The notes: generated by a model from the sequence alone, not told the origin. 64,000 bases of DNA from Spirochaetales bacterium (GCA_947478845.1 CANJXC010000008.1:62001-126000), one strand, 5' to 3'; shown: positions 17,136 through 26,283, counted from the first letter of the stretch. Translations and numbers: made by a program.

Positions 17136-19856
17136 TCATTTCTCTGTGATTTTGACCGCTGGAGACCAGGGCTCGGGAAGGCCCTCAGCCAGAAGTTTAC
17201 GGCACCGGTCTGCATGGCGACGTACGACCGGGTCGTGCGGCAAGACAGCGGCCACTGCTTCAAACGCCAACAGCGCATCCTCCACGTTGCCAGCCTCCCA
17301 AAGGCCAAAGGCGGTTTCATAGGAGGGCAGTTGTGCCAAAAGCGGCTTCACCGAGCTTTGCTCGGGGTCAAGGGGTTGGCAGATCAACAGTGGCTCTTTC
17401 TTTCCTTTGACCATCACGTAGTCGAGTTTTCGGAAGGGATTGCGCTGCTTCCAATCGGCCATGTCGTCACCGGCAATCAGTGCAAGGGTAGAAAAAGTAA
17501 CGACACAGGAGACTTCGTAGATTCGCCCGATACCGTTAAGCCGGCTGGTTAGATTCACCGAGTCGGCTATCACCGTACCTTCCATGCGCTCTTCTTCTCC
17601 GACGATGCCCAGCATCAACGGACCATGGTGGATCCCGAAGGTAAACTGAAGGGCTTCGCTGCCCCCGCGTGAACGACGCTCATTGTACCCTTCGAGTTTC
17701 CGGCTTATGGCTCTCCAAGCGGCCAAGGCGTTTCGCGGCTCACCCGGAAACAAGGCCATGTAAGACTCACCCATGTATTTGTCGATCGAACCTTTGTTTT
17801 CACGGATGAGGGGCACGGCGCCCGCCAAATAGCTGTTGAGGAACTTGAACAGACCTTGAGCCGACATCTGGCCCGTGAGTTTGCGGAAGTTCTGCACACT
17901 CGAGAACATGACGGTCATTTCCCGCTTGGTCTGATGGCCGAGCTTTAGTTCCGTCAGGTCGTCTACGCCGAGCAGAGCAATCAAGTCGCTGGGAACAAAC
18001 CGTGCGCTTGCCTCGGTGAGGGCATTAATGTTTTGCATGTAACCGCGCAGACGGCTCGACATGGTCTCGAAATCCCGGCTCAGTTGTCCGGTTTCATCCT
18101 TGTTCTTGAGTGTTTCTGAGAGTTCCAGATTGCCCTTGGCAATTTCCCGGGTCATGCGGCGCAGCGAATTGACCGACCGGAGCAAAACCAGCGTGGCCAT
18201 GACGAACAGGAAGACGATGAATCCACCCATGATAAGAGCAGTATTGAACGCGCTGGTCAGGGAGAGTTTTTCGAGCTCTAGCTGAAGGTCAGCGTACCTA
18301 CCGATTTCTATGACCCCTAAGGGTTTGCCTCTGGCATCGTCGAGCGACGCGAAGGCAGCGTTATACATTCCGTAGTCGTCAGAATAGTTGGTGAAGTACT
18401 TACCGCTGGTGGTGAACAGAGCCTTGGCTCCGTCGGGCAGCAACGTGTAGGGATAGTCAACTCCAAAGGTTCCAGAGTCCGTGTAAACATAATAGGGTAG
18501 CGATCGGATGTTGCGGTAGATGGCCAGGTAATTGTACGCATTGGACTCTGTTCCCGCGATCTGAAGGCTTTTTGCGGCGACTTTGAGCCGTTCATACGCC
18601 TCCGAGGTGAAATCGGAAGGCTGGTTCAATTTCTCGACGGCCTCCGAGGGAATCAATTTGGCCACCAGGTTGGCAGCGTTCATCAGGGTCTTCTGAACTT
18701 GGTCCCGGTAGCGTTCCGACAAGGACGAATTGACCCGTTCGACGGCGATCACTTGGGCGAGAATGATTACAGGTACCAGAAGAAAGAGCTGACTGACCAG
18801 GAGCGGAATCCAGCCCCGCAGAACATAGCGGTAAACGAGAAACAAGACCACCAGAAGGCTGAGCCCCGCGATGCCTAGCGCAATCCAGAAGAGCCACCGA
18901 CCTTGCTTTTCTGATTCTGAGATCAGCGCACCCTCGTAGGCGGTGTATTGGTCTGGCGAGTTGGAAAACAAGAGCCGCTGATTTTCTTTGTCGGCAATGG
19001 CCAGCGACCCATTGGGCGCCAACGTCATGGAGTCGGCAAAAATACTGCCAGTTTTGGAGCCACTCAGAATGCGGGTCATGGAAGAGTTCTCTTCGCGACG
19101 GAAAATAGACCCGTCGAGGAGGTCAAGCACCAGCAGGCGTCCATCGTCCATGAACTTCAAGTCCCACGGTTTGCGAATGCCCTCGAGATTGATCTCGTGC
19201 CAAGCACTGGTTGGTTCAGCTTCCCAGAGACTGCCGTCCCGTGCCGCGCCCACGAGTCTCCCTTCGGCGGTACCAGCAAGAGCAACAAAGTCGCGGACCT
19301 TGGGGAGGGTTCGAAGGACTTCGGGGTTTTTGCCTTCGAGGTCTAAGGCGGTGAGGGTGATCGACACCCCATCGCAATAAAGGGTATAGATCTTGTCTTT
19401 CTGAACGAAGAAGCTGAAATAGCTGGGAAACTCCTCGGTGTCCTGTTCGTTGGGAAGTGTCCATAACGTACTTTCCAGCAGGCCGTTTGAGCCGTAACGC
19501 TGTATCTGTATGGACTCCGCCTTGAACTCGGCTCCGGTCTTGGGAACCCAGTTATACACATAAAGGCGGTCTTTCGAGTCTGTTGCCAGTCCGTGAGCAT
19601 AGTAGAAGTCTTGAGTGCGTTTGCCGCCTTCCTTAATCCATCGAAGGCTTCCATCGTTTTTGAGGGCCACGATGCGGCGCATTCCGGTATCGATCACATA
19701 GGAACTACCAGTCTGATCAACAGCTGTAAGGAACGGAAAATAAAAGGGAACCCTCTGAACAAAGGGCGAAGCCATGAATTTCTGGGCGTTAAACCCGGCA
19801 AACCCTCCCGCAGCGACAAACAGTGCCGAGAAAAATACGAGCAGTATACGATTCAT
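17136..19856 (-). CDS. receptor class III cyclase B1: propeller-Cache-HAMP, C2-like catalytic domain
   Basis: 906 residues with the A1 layout plus a C-terminal TPR-like tail (about 830-906). Signal anchor 4-22, propeller 35-305, helices near 318-345 and 350-372, Cache-like domain to 535, helix 538-562, well-formed HAMP to 610, cyclase about 645-800. The metal Asp are lost: S653 in MFSSVQNF and E697 in KYMGESYMALF. The complementary set is intact: K693, T761, N768 and R772 (TVIADSVNLTSRL). MFSSVQNF resembles the MFASIANF of mammalian C2 domains. It cannot bind the metals alone but could complete A1. It lies 7 nt before A1 in the same operon. Confidence 0.87.
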   Translation of the reverse strand: MNRILLVFFSALFVAAGGFAGFNAQKFMASPFVQRVPFYFPFLTAVDQTGSSYVIDTGMRRIVALKNDGSLRWIKEGGKRTQDFYYAHGLATDSKDRLYVYNWVPKTGAEFKAESIQIQRYGSNGLLESTLWTLPNEQDTEEFPSYFSFFVQKDKIYTLYCDGVSITLTALDLEGKNPEVLRTLPKVRDFVALAGTAEGRLVGAARDGSLWEAEPTSAWHEINLEGIRKPWDLKFMDDGRLLVLDLLDGSIFRREENSSMTRILSGSKTGSIFADSMTLAPNGSLAIADKENQRLLFSNSPDQYTAYEGALISESEKQGRWLFWIALGIAGLSLLVVLFLVYRYVLRGWIPLLVSQLFLLVPVIILAQVIAVERVNSSLSERYRDQVQKTLMNAANLVAKLIPSEAVEKLNQPSDFTSEAYERLKVAAKSLQIAGTESNAYNYLAIYRNIRSLPYYVYTDSGTFGVDYPYTLLPDGAKALFTTSGKYFTNYSDDYGMYNAAFASLDDARGKPLGVIEIGRYADLQLELEKLSLTSAFNTALIMGGFIVFLFVMATLVLLRSVNSLRRMTREIAKGNLELSETLKNKDETGQLSRDFETMSSRLRGYMQNINALTEASARFVPSDLIALLGVDDLTELKLGHQTKREMTVMFSSVQNFRKLTGQMSAQGLFKFLNSYLAGAVPLIRENKGSIDKYMGESYMALFPGEPRNALAAWRAISRKLEGYNERRSRGGSEALQFTFGIHHGPLMLGIVGEEERMEGTVIADSVNLTSRLNGIGRIYEVSCVVTFSTLALIAGDDMADWKQRNPFRKLDYVMVKGKKEPLLICQPLDPEQSSVKPLLAQLPSYETAFGLWEAGNVEDALLAFEAVAAVLPHDPVVRRHADRCRKLLAEGLPEPWSPAVKITEK

Positions 19857-19954
19857 AGCCTCATGGTAATCTATTTTCTTCGGAGAAGTAACCCTTTATC
19901 GGCTCGCTTTGATCTGGGTTTGCACACAATCAGATCGAGGGGGAAGAGCCAAAA

Positions 19955-22474
19955 TTACAGCCCATACAACCGCATACCTATCCCGAGGTTCTCGCTTTCA
20001 GCCAACTTGGAGGCTCGGGCCCGTAAGCCCGGTGCTTGCGCCTTCCAGACGGGTTCGGTCATCGCCATTTCCACATGATAGGTCCCCGTGGCCGTCTCGA
20101 CCTGGTTCACGAGCTCAAACGCATCAGAAAGGAGGTTAACGGCAAGCCGGTTAGGCTCTCCCACCACGCCGATCAGGACCTCCTGTTGGTGAACTCCCAT
20201 GCCAAAGGCAACAGCAACCCCACCTGTGGCCACGCGCTCGCGGTTGAAACCTACGAAAGTTTCGCTCATTTCGAGGCCGGCCTTTACGGCATCGCTGGGC
20301 TGGCTGGGAAAGACCGCCAGGATAGCTTCGCTGCGATAGTGCTGTATGAATCCGCCGTGGCGGCGGATCACCGGGCCCATAACGGCCAGGTAGGAATTGA
20401 CGAAGCTTAGGGTTTCCTCAGGGGTCATGCTCTCTGTAAGCGAACTGAAACTGCGCAGTTTGATCACCAAGAGGGTTACTTTCTGCTGAAACCGGTCGCC
20501 ACTTTCAAGCTCTGCCAGACTTTCTTTGCCCAAGTAGACCGTCAACTCAGGCGACACAAACCTTGTGTTTCTGTCCCTAATTTCCTTGAGCCGGCCCAAA
20601 TGATTGATCATTCGTGAACTCAGGGTGACAGATTCTCGTGCCAGGTTGGCGATGTCATCTTCTTCACGAGTACTGTCGGAGGTTCTCTGAAAAAAACCAA
20701 GCGTCAGGAAGAGAAGTAGATCACTTGTGATCAGGAGTAAAAGCACCAAGAGAACCGAATAAACTGAGCCCCTGAACAGGTTGTCATTGTAGACACTGAA
20801 CATCTCACGTGAGGAATTGTCGGGGAGGTACACCTCGAGGACCCCCGTCACCTCTCCCGAAAGTCCTTTAAGCGGTGCCAGAGCGCTGAGGTAGGCACCA
20901 TACTCGCCGAAGTACCGGGTGAACTGCACCTGTGCGCCGCGGGCAGTTGCATAATGCGCCCGGGTGGCCCCGCTGAAGGGATACATCACCCCAAGTGACG
21001 GGACAGAACACGCACTAAAAAACTCATCGCTCCAGTACTTGTGCACCACCGCATGAACGGATTGTTTCCAGGAGTTCGTGCTGCCGTTAACAAGGTCGTG
21101 GATCTGTTGCTCGAGTTTCCTATAAGCAGAAGATTCCAAGTCAGATGCCTTGCCAAGCTCCGCGGCCAGACTGCCGTCGACTGTCTGACTACCCATTGTG
21201 GCTAAGAACATCAGCCTAGCTTGTAGCTCCTTCTGATAACGGTCCTCAATTAACTGGAAGATGCTGACCGAGCCAATAGAGGAACTAATGACAACCAGGG
21301 GCAACAACAGAGCCACCTGCTTGACGACGATGGAGATGCCAGTAGACAGGAATCGCCTGAGCATGCCGACCGTCGACCAGAGAACCAAAACGAAGGAACA
21401 AGCGCCAACCACCACCCAAAGGAGGTCGGTGAACTGCTCGAAGTCCGCCTTCGGTGAGCCTTCGAAAACAAGGATCTTGCCGTCCGCTTGTTGAAGGAAC
21501 ACAGCATTGTTGCCCTTGTCGACGATGCCTAGAGTCCCTGAGGCCGAGATGGCAATGCTCGCGAAAGTCGGCTTCTTGCGACCTGAGTTTAACACCTCTG
21601 CCTGCCCAAACACTTGTTCTAGGGTAGCCGACGTCAACGCCGGGGCCTTCCAGACTGACCGGCCCAACACATCGAGGACATACAAGCTGCCGTCGGCTCC
21701 AGCTTTGATGTCCCACGGTTTTTGCATCTGTTTGTTCCACGCAAACCGAGGCTCTGTGACAGTTCCGGTCTCGGCCAGCACACAGACCATTCCGGATCGC
21801 TCGCACATCACCAGGCCTTCAGGCAGATGAAGGACCCCGGTCACGTAGTCGAGGTTAGGGGGAAGTGCCGCTGAGAACACGATTTTGTGTTCGTTTGTGT
21901 CCTTGCTTCCACCTACGGCAATGGGACGCTCACGCACGAGGAGCCGTCCGTGCTCCTGGAAAAGGTAACGAAGCGAGTTGCCTATCACCACGAAAGCGCC
22001 GATGTGCCCCCCCTCGCGTTGGTCTTTAACAGACGTCGAATGCACCAAAGTCCCTTCCAAGGATCCCGAGGAGTTGTAGGAAAGGATTTCCTCGGCTTCC
22101 AAGCTCCCGTCTATGTGATCCCTGAGGGCGTTGTACACCAACACTCCGCCTTCGGGTCGAGCGACCACCCGGTCAGACTCGTAGAATCCGTTGGTTCTTT
22201 TGCCGCCAACGAGAGACCAGCGTTCCTTTCCCGAGGGAGTGAAACTCAAGATCCTCCTCGAGTTGTCGTCGATGACGTAAAGGTTCTCCTGAAGGTCAAA
22301 CTCTAGTGCTGTCGGGTAGTGGAGCGTTCGCGGAGTGTTCAAGCGGCCCTGTAGAGCGTCGGAAACCGGTCCCACAGCGAACCCAAGTGAAAGAAAAGCT
22401 GTGATCACCGCCAAAGGCAGAACCACAAAAAGACCATCTCTGAATCGGAAAATGAACTTTAAAAAACCCCTCAT
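19955..22474 (-). CDS. receptor pseudo-cyclase A2: propeller-Cache, inactive catalytic domain
   Basis: 839 residues, a paralogue of A1 with the same propeller, four membrane helices and Cache-like domain. The HAMP region is eroded (only its second half is recognisable). The cyclase fold is retained but all key residues are altered: K672 and E716 replace the metal Asp, H712 the substrate Lys, N780 the adenine-contact Thr, E787 the Asn and Q791 the Arg. No catalysis is expected. It may act as receptor, dimer partner or nucleotide-binding regulator. Start ATG 22474 overlaps the B2 stop (ATGA). A 98-nt gap separates its stop from B1. Confidence 0.83.
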   Translation of the reverse strand: MRGFLKFIFRFRDGLFVVLPLAVITAFLSLGFAVGPVSDALQGRLNTPRTLHYPTALEFDLQENLYVIDDNSRRILSFTPSGKERWSLVGGKRTNGFYESDRVVARPEGGVLVYNALRDHIDGSLEAEEILSYNSSGSLEGTLVHSTSVKDQREGGHIGAFVVIGNSLRYLFQEHGRLLVRERPIAVGGSKDTNEHKIVFSAALPPNLDYVTGVLHLPEGLVMCERSGMVCVLAETGTVTEPRFAWNKQMQKPWDIKAGADGSLYVLDVLGRSVWKAPALTSATLEQVFGQAEVLNSGRKKPTFASIAISASGTLGIVDKGNNAVFLQQADGKILVFEGSPKADFEQFTDLLWVVVGACSFVLVLWSTVGMLRRFLSTGISIVVKQVALLLPLVVISSSIGSVSIFQLIEDRYQKELQARLMFLATMGSQTVDGSLAAELGKASDLESSAYRKLEQQIHDLVNGSTNSWKQSVHAVVHKYWSDEFFSACSVPSLGVMYPFSGATRAHYATARGAQVQFTRYFGEYGAYLSALAPLKGLSGEVTGVLEVYLPDNSSREMFSVYNDNLFRGSVYSVLLVLLLLITSDLLLFLTLGFFQRTSDSTREEDDIANLARESVTLSSRMINHLGRLKEIRDRNTRFVSPELTVYLGKESLAELESGDRFQQKVTLLVIKLRSFSSLTESMTPEETLSFVNSYLAVMGPVIRRHGGFIQHYRSEAILAVFPSQPSDAVKAGLEMSETFVGFNRERVATGGVAVAFGMGVHQQEVLIGVVGEPNRLAVNLLSDAFELVNQVETATGTYHVEMAMTEPVWKAQAPGLRARASKLAESENLGIGMRLYGL

Positions 22475-25158
22475 GGCTTGCTCTCGATTTGGGGGTAGGG
22501 CAGGGCAGCGTCCCACTGGTTTTGAGTTGGGTTTTCAAGGAAACTGCGGCATCGGCGGGCATGGTTGCGCACGACAGCATCGTGAGGATCCCTTGACCCC
22601 AAGAACTCAAATCCTTCCAAGGCAGCCCTGAGATCACCCTTTTCGAAGGCGTCAAAGGCGTGGGCGTAGGTGGGAAGGTGATCCAACAGCGTGGAGTTGC
22701 CTCGGTCTAGCTCATCGAGAGGCTCACAGATGGGAACTCGCTCTTGGTTATGTCCCAATACCACAACTCCGAGGTTTCTGATCGGGAAGTTCCGAACTTG
22801 GTCCAAAGTTTCAGAGCTGGCCACGCAGGGAACCTCGTAGTGGAGGCATAGACGGTTGAGAATGTGAGCTAGGTTGACCTCTGCGGAGATGACCGCTGTT
22901 TCCAATCGTTGTGTCTCACCGATGATCCCGAGCATCATCGGTCCCTTGTGGAGCCCGAAGGTGACCGGAACCGCTTTTTTTTTGAAGCGGGACGGTTGGC
23001 GATTGGCCATGCGGCGGCTGATGAGGGTGAAGGCTTCCAGGGCATCCTCGGGCGTCCGTGGAAACAGGGCCCGATAGGATTCACCCAAGTATTTTTCAAT
23101 AAAGCCGCGGCTTTCCCGGATCAGCGGCGCCACCGAGTCAAAATACCCATTGAGATGACGGAAGGCACCCTGACTCGAAAGGTGGCCGTTGAACTTGCCC
23201 AAATCGACAAGTGTGCTGAACATCACAGTCATCTCGCGCTGCGACAGGTCGCCAAGTTTCGGTGCCGAAGCGTGCCTAAGCTCCAGCAGGTCGATAAAAT
23301 CTCTGGGCACAAAACGGGCACTGGCCGTCGTGAGAGCTATGTTTTCCGTTAGCTTTAGTTTGTGGGTGTGAGTCAGGGAGCCAAAACCGCGCATCAACCG
23401 CAGAACCTCGTCGCGGCCTTTCAGTTCCACCGGAAGTTCCTGATGGCCCAAAAGGATCTCTCGGGCGATGCGCCGGAGAATGTTCAGGGAGCGCACCAGC
23501 AAGAGCGAAACAAGGAACAGGATGAAGAAAAAAACGCCTCCACTGAGCGTCGCGAACAGCCGTGCGCCCGCGAAGTAGGAGTTTTCGACATCTTTCACCA
23601 AGTCGGTGAACAGGCCCACCTCCACGACTCCTGCGGTTTTACCAGTGGCGGTGGAAATGCTGGAAAAGCCTCCTGCATAGTTACCGTAGTCGTCAGAATA
23701 ATCGGCGTTTATCGCCCCGGGGATTGTAAACAGCCCTTGTGCCTTGTCAGGATAAAGGGGGTAGGGGTAAGACACCCCGAAGGTACCAGATCCTGTGAGC
23801 ACGATTTGCGCTCTCGAACTCAAGTTGCGATAAAGCGCGATGTACGAGAAAGCGCTGGTCTGCCTGCCAATGGTCCGAATGGCAAGTGCGGCCTTGTTCA
23901 GTCGCCGATAGGCCTCAGAATCGAGGTCTTTCGGTTCATCAAGTGCCTCCAAATCCTCGGGGCTGAGGGTCTTGGCAACCAGTTGGGCCGCGTTGAGTAA
24001 AGTACTGTGAACTTCGTCGCTGTAACGGCTGTAAAGGCCCTCAAAAACCTGGTTGATTGTGACCGCTTGGGCCAGGACAAGAATGGGTACAAACAAAGTG
24101 ACCTGTAAGACCACAAGCGGGACGCGACGCTTGAGAACAGCAAGCCAGAAGTTCAACAGAAACACCAACAAGGCCAAGCTACCGATTACTACAGCTACCC
24201 ACGTGAACCAGTGGGCAAAGACTGTTGGGGCGTTGAAGAATGCGCCGTCCTGGAACGAATACTGACCGGCAAACGGGGTCAAGATAAGCCGCTGGCGTTC
24301 CTTGTCGGCAATAAGAAGTGTCCCATTGGAAGCCACTGAAAAGGTGTCGGCTAAAGTTCCCTGTGTCATACGACTGTCCAGAACTATCGTCTGTTTTCCG
24401 TCCAGTCCCCGTTTCATAATGGATCCCTTCACCAGGTCGAGGATGAGAAGGCTTCCGTCGGGATGGTATTTCAGGGCCCACGGTTTGACAATTCCTTGAG
24501 CGGAAGCGGGCTTCCAGTCGTCCCCCGGTACCGCCTTCCAGAGGGTACCGTTTCTGGCAGCTCCCGACAGGGTCCCGTCCGGCTGACTGACAATAGAAAC
24601 GAAGTCTATGGTGGAAGCGACCGACCTCAGCAGTTTGGGCGTTCCGCCGGTAACAGGTAAGGCAAATAGGTCGTATTTGATCCCGTCACCATGAACGACG
24701 TAGATTGTATCATTCTGGATACTGAACGATAGGTAGTTAGGAAAGGCATCGGATTGGGCCGTGTTTTCGAGCCGGAAGACGGTCGACAGAAACTTGCCAT
24801 CGACGCTGTAGCGTTGAACTTGCATTTCCTGTGCCACCCAATCTTGCCCTGAGGCCGGCAACCAGTTGAGGAGGTAAAGGTTGCCTTCGCTGTCGAGCTC
24901 CAAGCTCACAGCGTTGTAAAACCCCTCTGAACGCTTGAGGCCGTCCAGGGCCCAACGCAGACTACCATCCCGTTCAAGAGCAACCAGCCTCCCCATGGCA
25001 GAATCGGAGGTGTAGGTGCGTCCCGAGGGGTCAATTGCTGTAGCGAACGGAAACCTCAGCGCCAACCGGTCTCGCCAAGGTTCGGCCTTCAAATCTTCGG
25101 CATGGTAGAAAACCCAAGTGCCACAGAGCAGGAAGAGAACCCCAAAAGCCACCGACAA
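22471..25158 (-). CDS. receptor pseudo-cyclase B2: propeller-Cache, degenerate catalytic domain
   Basis: 895 residues, a paralogue of B1 including the C-terminal TPR-like tail. The metal positions are T649 and E693. K689 and N762 remain, but the Arg position is I766 and the Thr position A755, so neither half-site is complete. The HAMP is weak. The propeller segment (ATAIDPSGRTYTSDSAMGRL) and Cache-like region are well kept, so ligand sensing is probably under selection. The only start near the family N-terminus is TTG 25158, 35 nt after the upstream stop, without a clear ribosome-binding site. It overlaps A2 by 4 nt. Confidence 0.82.
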   Translation of the reverse strand: MSVAFGVLFLLCGTWVFYHAEDLKAEPWRDRLALRFPFATAIDPSGRTYTSDSAMGRLVALERDGSLRWALDGLKRSEGFYNAVSLELDSEGNLYLLNWLPASGQDWVAQEMQVQRYSVDGKFLSTVFRLENTAQSDAFPNYLSFSIQNDTIYVVHGDGIKYDLFALPVTGGTPKLLRSVASTIDFVSIVSQPDGTLSGAARNGTLWKAVPGDDWKPASAQGIVKPWALKYHPDGSLLILDLVKGSIMKRGLDGKQTIVLDSRMTQGTLADTFSVASNGTLLIADKERQRLILTPFAGQYSFQDGAFFNAPTVFAHWFTWVAVVIGSLALLVFLLNFWLAVLKRRVPLVVLQVTLFVPILVLAQAVTINQVFEGLYSRYSDEVHSTLLNAAQLVAKTLSPEDLEALDEPKDLDSEAYRRLNKAALAIRTIGRQTSAFSYIALYRNLSSRAQIVLTGSGTFGVSYPYPLYPDKAQGLFTIPGAINADYSDDYGNYAGGFSSISTATGKTAGVVEVGLFTDLVKDVENSYFAGARLFATLSGGVFFFILFLVSLLLVRSLNILRRIAREILLGHQELPVELKGRDEVLRLMRGFGSLTHTHKLKLTENIALTTASARFVPRDFIDLLELRHASAPKLGDLSQREMTVMFSTLVDLGKFNGHLSSQGAFRHLNGYFDSVAPLIRESRGFIEKYLGESYRALFPRTPEDALEAFTLISRRMANRQPSRFKKKAVPVTFGLHKGPMMLGIIGETQRLETAVISAEVNLAHILNRLCLHYEVPCVASSETLDQVRNFPIRNLGVVVLGHNQERVPICEPLDELDRGNSTLLDHLPTYAHAFDAFEKGDLRAALEGFEFLGSRDPHDAVVRNHARRCRSFLENPTQNQWDAALPYPQIESKP

Positions 25159-25193
25159 AAAATGTGGAAAACCGGATGGATTGGCGATGGCGA

Positions 25194-25979
25194 CTACATT
25201 GTTTTCCAGAATCGGAAATGCGAGGCCTCGATTTCCTTAAGGGACGGCAACGGGTAGAAACGGCTTTCTGACCGACCGGCAAACATGAAGCCGTGCCTTA
25301 GATGCCGGAAACTTACTTTTCCCAGCGGGTTGGCCAACGAAAGCCCCTTGGTGTGCTTGTCAACGTACTTTCGCAGCTCAAGTACCGACTCGCGCAGCAC
25401 CGAAGGATGGATATCGGGAATGGGGGCTGGCGCCAAGGGATTTGCCTCGAAACTGGTCAAGAACTCATCGATGTCGAGGTCGATTTGCGTGTAGAACATT
25501 TTCGGGGCACCCACCTTACTTTTGGGGCTGGTGATAAAGGTGGAGAAGTCAGGAAAGCTGTAGTCCGAGAGAACCATCATAGAAACAGGAGCGATTTCCG
25601 CATAAACCCGGATCAGACCCGCCTTGTGGGTTGCGTCGTACGGGCCCGCCGACAATTTCAGGGTGTGACCCTCCGGGGTGGTAATGTAGAGGTCCAAGAG
25701 GGCCTCAAAGCCGATATGCTCCAGAACCCGGTAGGTGCTGATATATTTAGTGGATTTTGGGCGGCCGTCGCTGTGGGGCGCCATATCCTTCAGGCAATCT
25801 TCGATGGGGAAATAGGGATGACGGTAGGAGGGCTCGATTTCAGCAAAAATCAATTTGCCAGAGTAATACTTGCTGGAGCCGGAGATGAAATGTCTACTAA
25901 AATCCTGCGGTTCGAGCTGCGAGCCCACGAGGGCCTGATTAGGGAACAGTATCATGTACAGTCGAGTAGTCGAGCTCAT
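25194..25979 (-). CDS. cytoplasmic protein of unknown function heading the cyclase operon
   Basis: 261 residues, with no signal peptide or membrane segment. I recognise no family. Visible traits are an N-terminal beta segment (RLYMILFPNQALVGSQ), many aromatic residues, repeated Tyr-rich strands (SSKYYSGKLIFAEIEPSY) and a C-terminal helical part. The start ATG 25979 has AGGAG eight bases upstream. An in-frame ATG at 26000 would lie upstream of the predicted transcription start and is rejected. Being first in the operon, it may regulate or accompany the receptors. Confidence 0.65.
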   Translation of the reverse strand: MSSTTRLYMILFPNQALVGSQLEPQDFSRHFISGSSKYYSGKLIFAEIEPSYRHPYFPIEDCLKDMAPHSDGRPKSTKYISTYRVLEHIGFEALLDLYITTPEGHTLKLSAGPYDATHKAGLIRVYAEIAPVSMMVLSDYSFPDFSTFITSPKSKVGAPKMFYTQIDLDIDEFLTSFEANPLAPAPIPDIHPSVLRESVLELRKYVDKHTKGLSLANPLGKVSFRHLRHGFMFAGRSESRFYPLPSLKEIEASHFRFWKTM

Positions 25980-25998
25980 GAATGAGACTCCTTTCCTC

Positions 25999-26027
25999 AT
26001 TTAATGACGCGGCGGAGTGCTTGTCAA
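25999..26027 (-). promoter_or_regulatory. promoter of the cyclase/Ddl operon
   Basis: On the minus strand, TTGACA (26027-26022), a 17-nt spacer and TTAAAT (26004-25999) form a near-consensus vegetative promoter. Transcription should begin near 25992, leaving a leader of only about 13 nt that is mostly the AGGAG ribosome-binding site before ATG 25979. Confidence 0.75.
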
Positions 26028-26054
26028 GAAACGAAAAAAACTTTTAGGTCCCTC

Positions 26055-26084
26055 TTGATTCTTTTGTCCAAATCGATTTTATTA
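26055..26084 (+). promoter_or_regulatory. probable promoter of the five-tRNA cluster
   Basis: TTGATT at 26055-26060 and TTATTA at 26079-26084 with an 18-nt spacer, ending about 25 nt before tRNA-His. The site is divergent from the cyclase-operon promoter. Confidence 0.5.
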
Positions 26085-26109
26085 ATGGTCGTCGACTGAC
26101 GACTGACAT

Positions 26110-26183
26110 GGTGGTTGTAGCTCAGTTGGTAGAGCTCCAGATTGTGGTTCTGGCTGTCGCGGGTTCGAGCCCCGTCATCCACC
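26110..26183 (+). tRNA. tRNA-His(GTG)
   Basis: Cloverleaf with anticodon stem CCAGA/TCTGG and loop TTGTGGT, anticodon GTG. It has the extra G(-1) opposite C73 typical of tRNA-His (GGTGGTTG against CATCCACC, one T-T mismatch). The T-arm GCGGGTTCGAGCCCCGT is standard. CCA is not encoded. Confidence 0.93.
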
Positions 26184-26209
26184 CGAGCAACCGCAAGGTT
26201 GTCGTAGCT

Positions 26210-26283
<74 letters not shown>

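Noticed and set aside
17129-17320. N-terminal extension of cyclase A1
   Set aside because: The frame is open but lies inside the end of B1; ATG 17128 has a good ribosome-binding site and the family N-terminus.
19857-19954. A separate promoter for cyclase B1
   Set aside because: TTGTGT-like and GATAAA-like boxes occur in the 98-nt gap but spacing does not fit; left as possible but unsupported.
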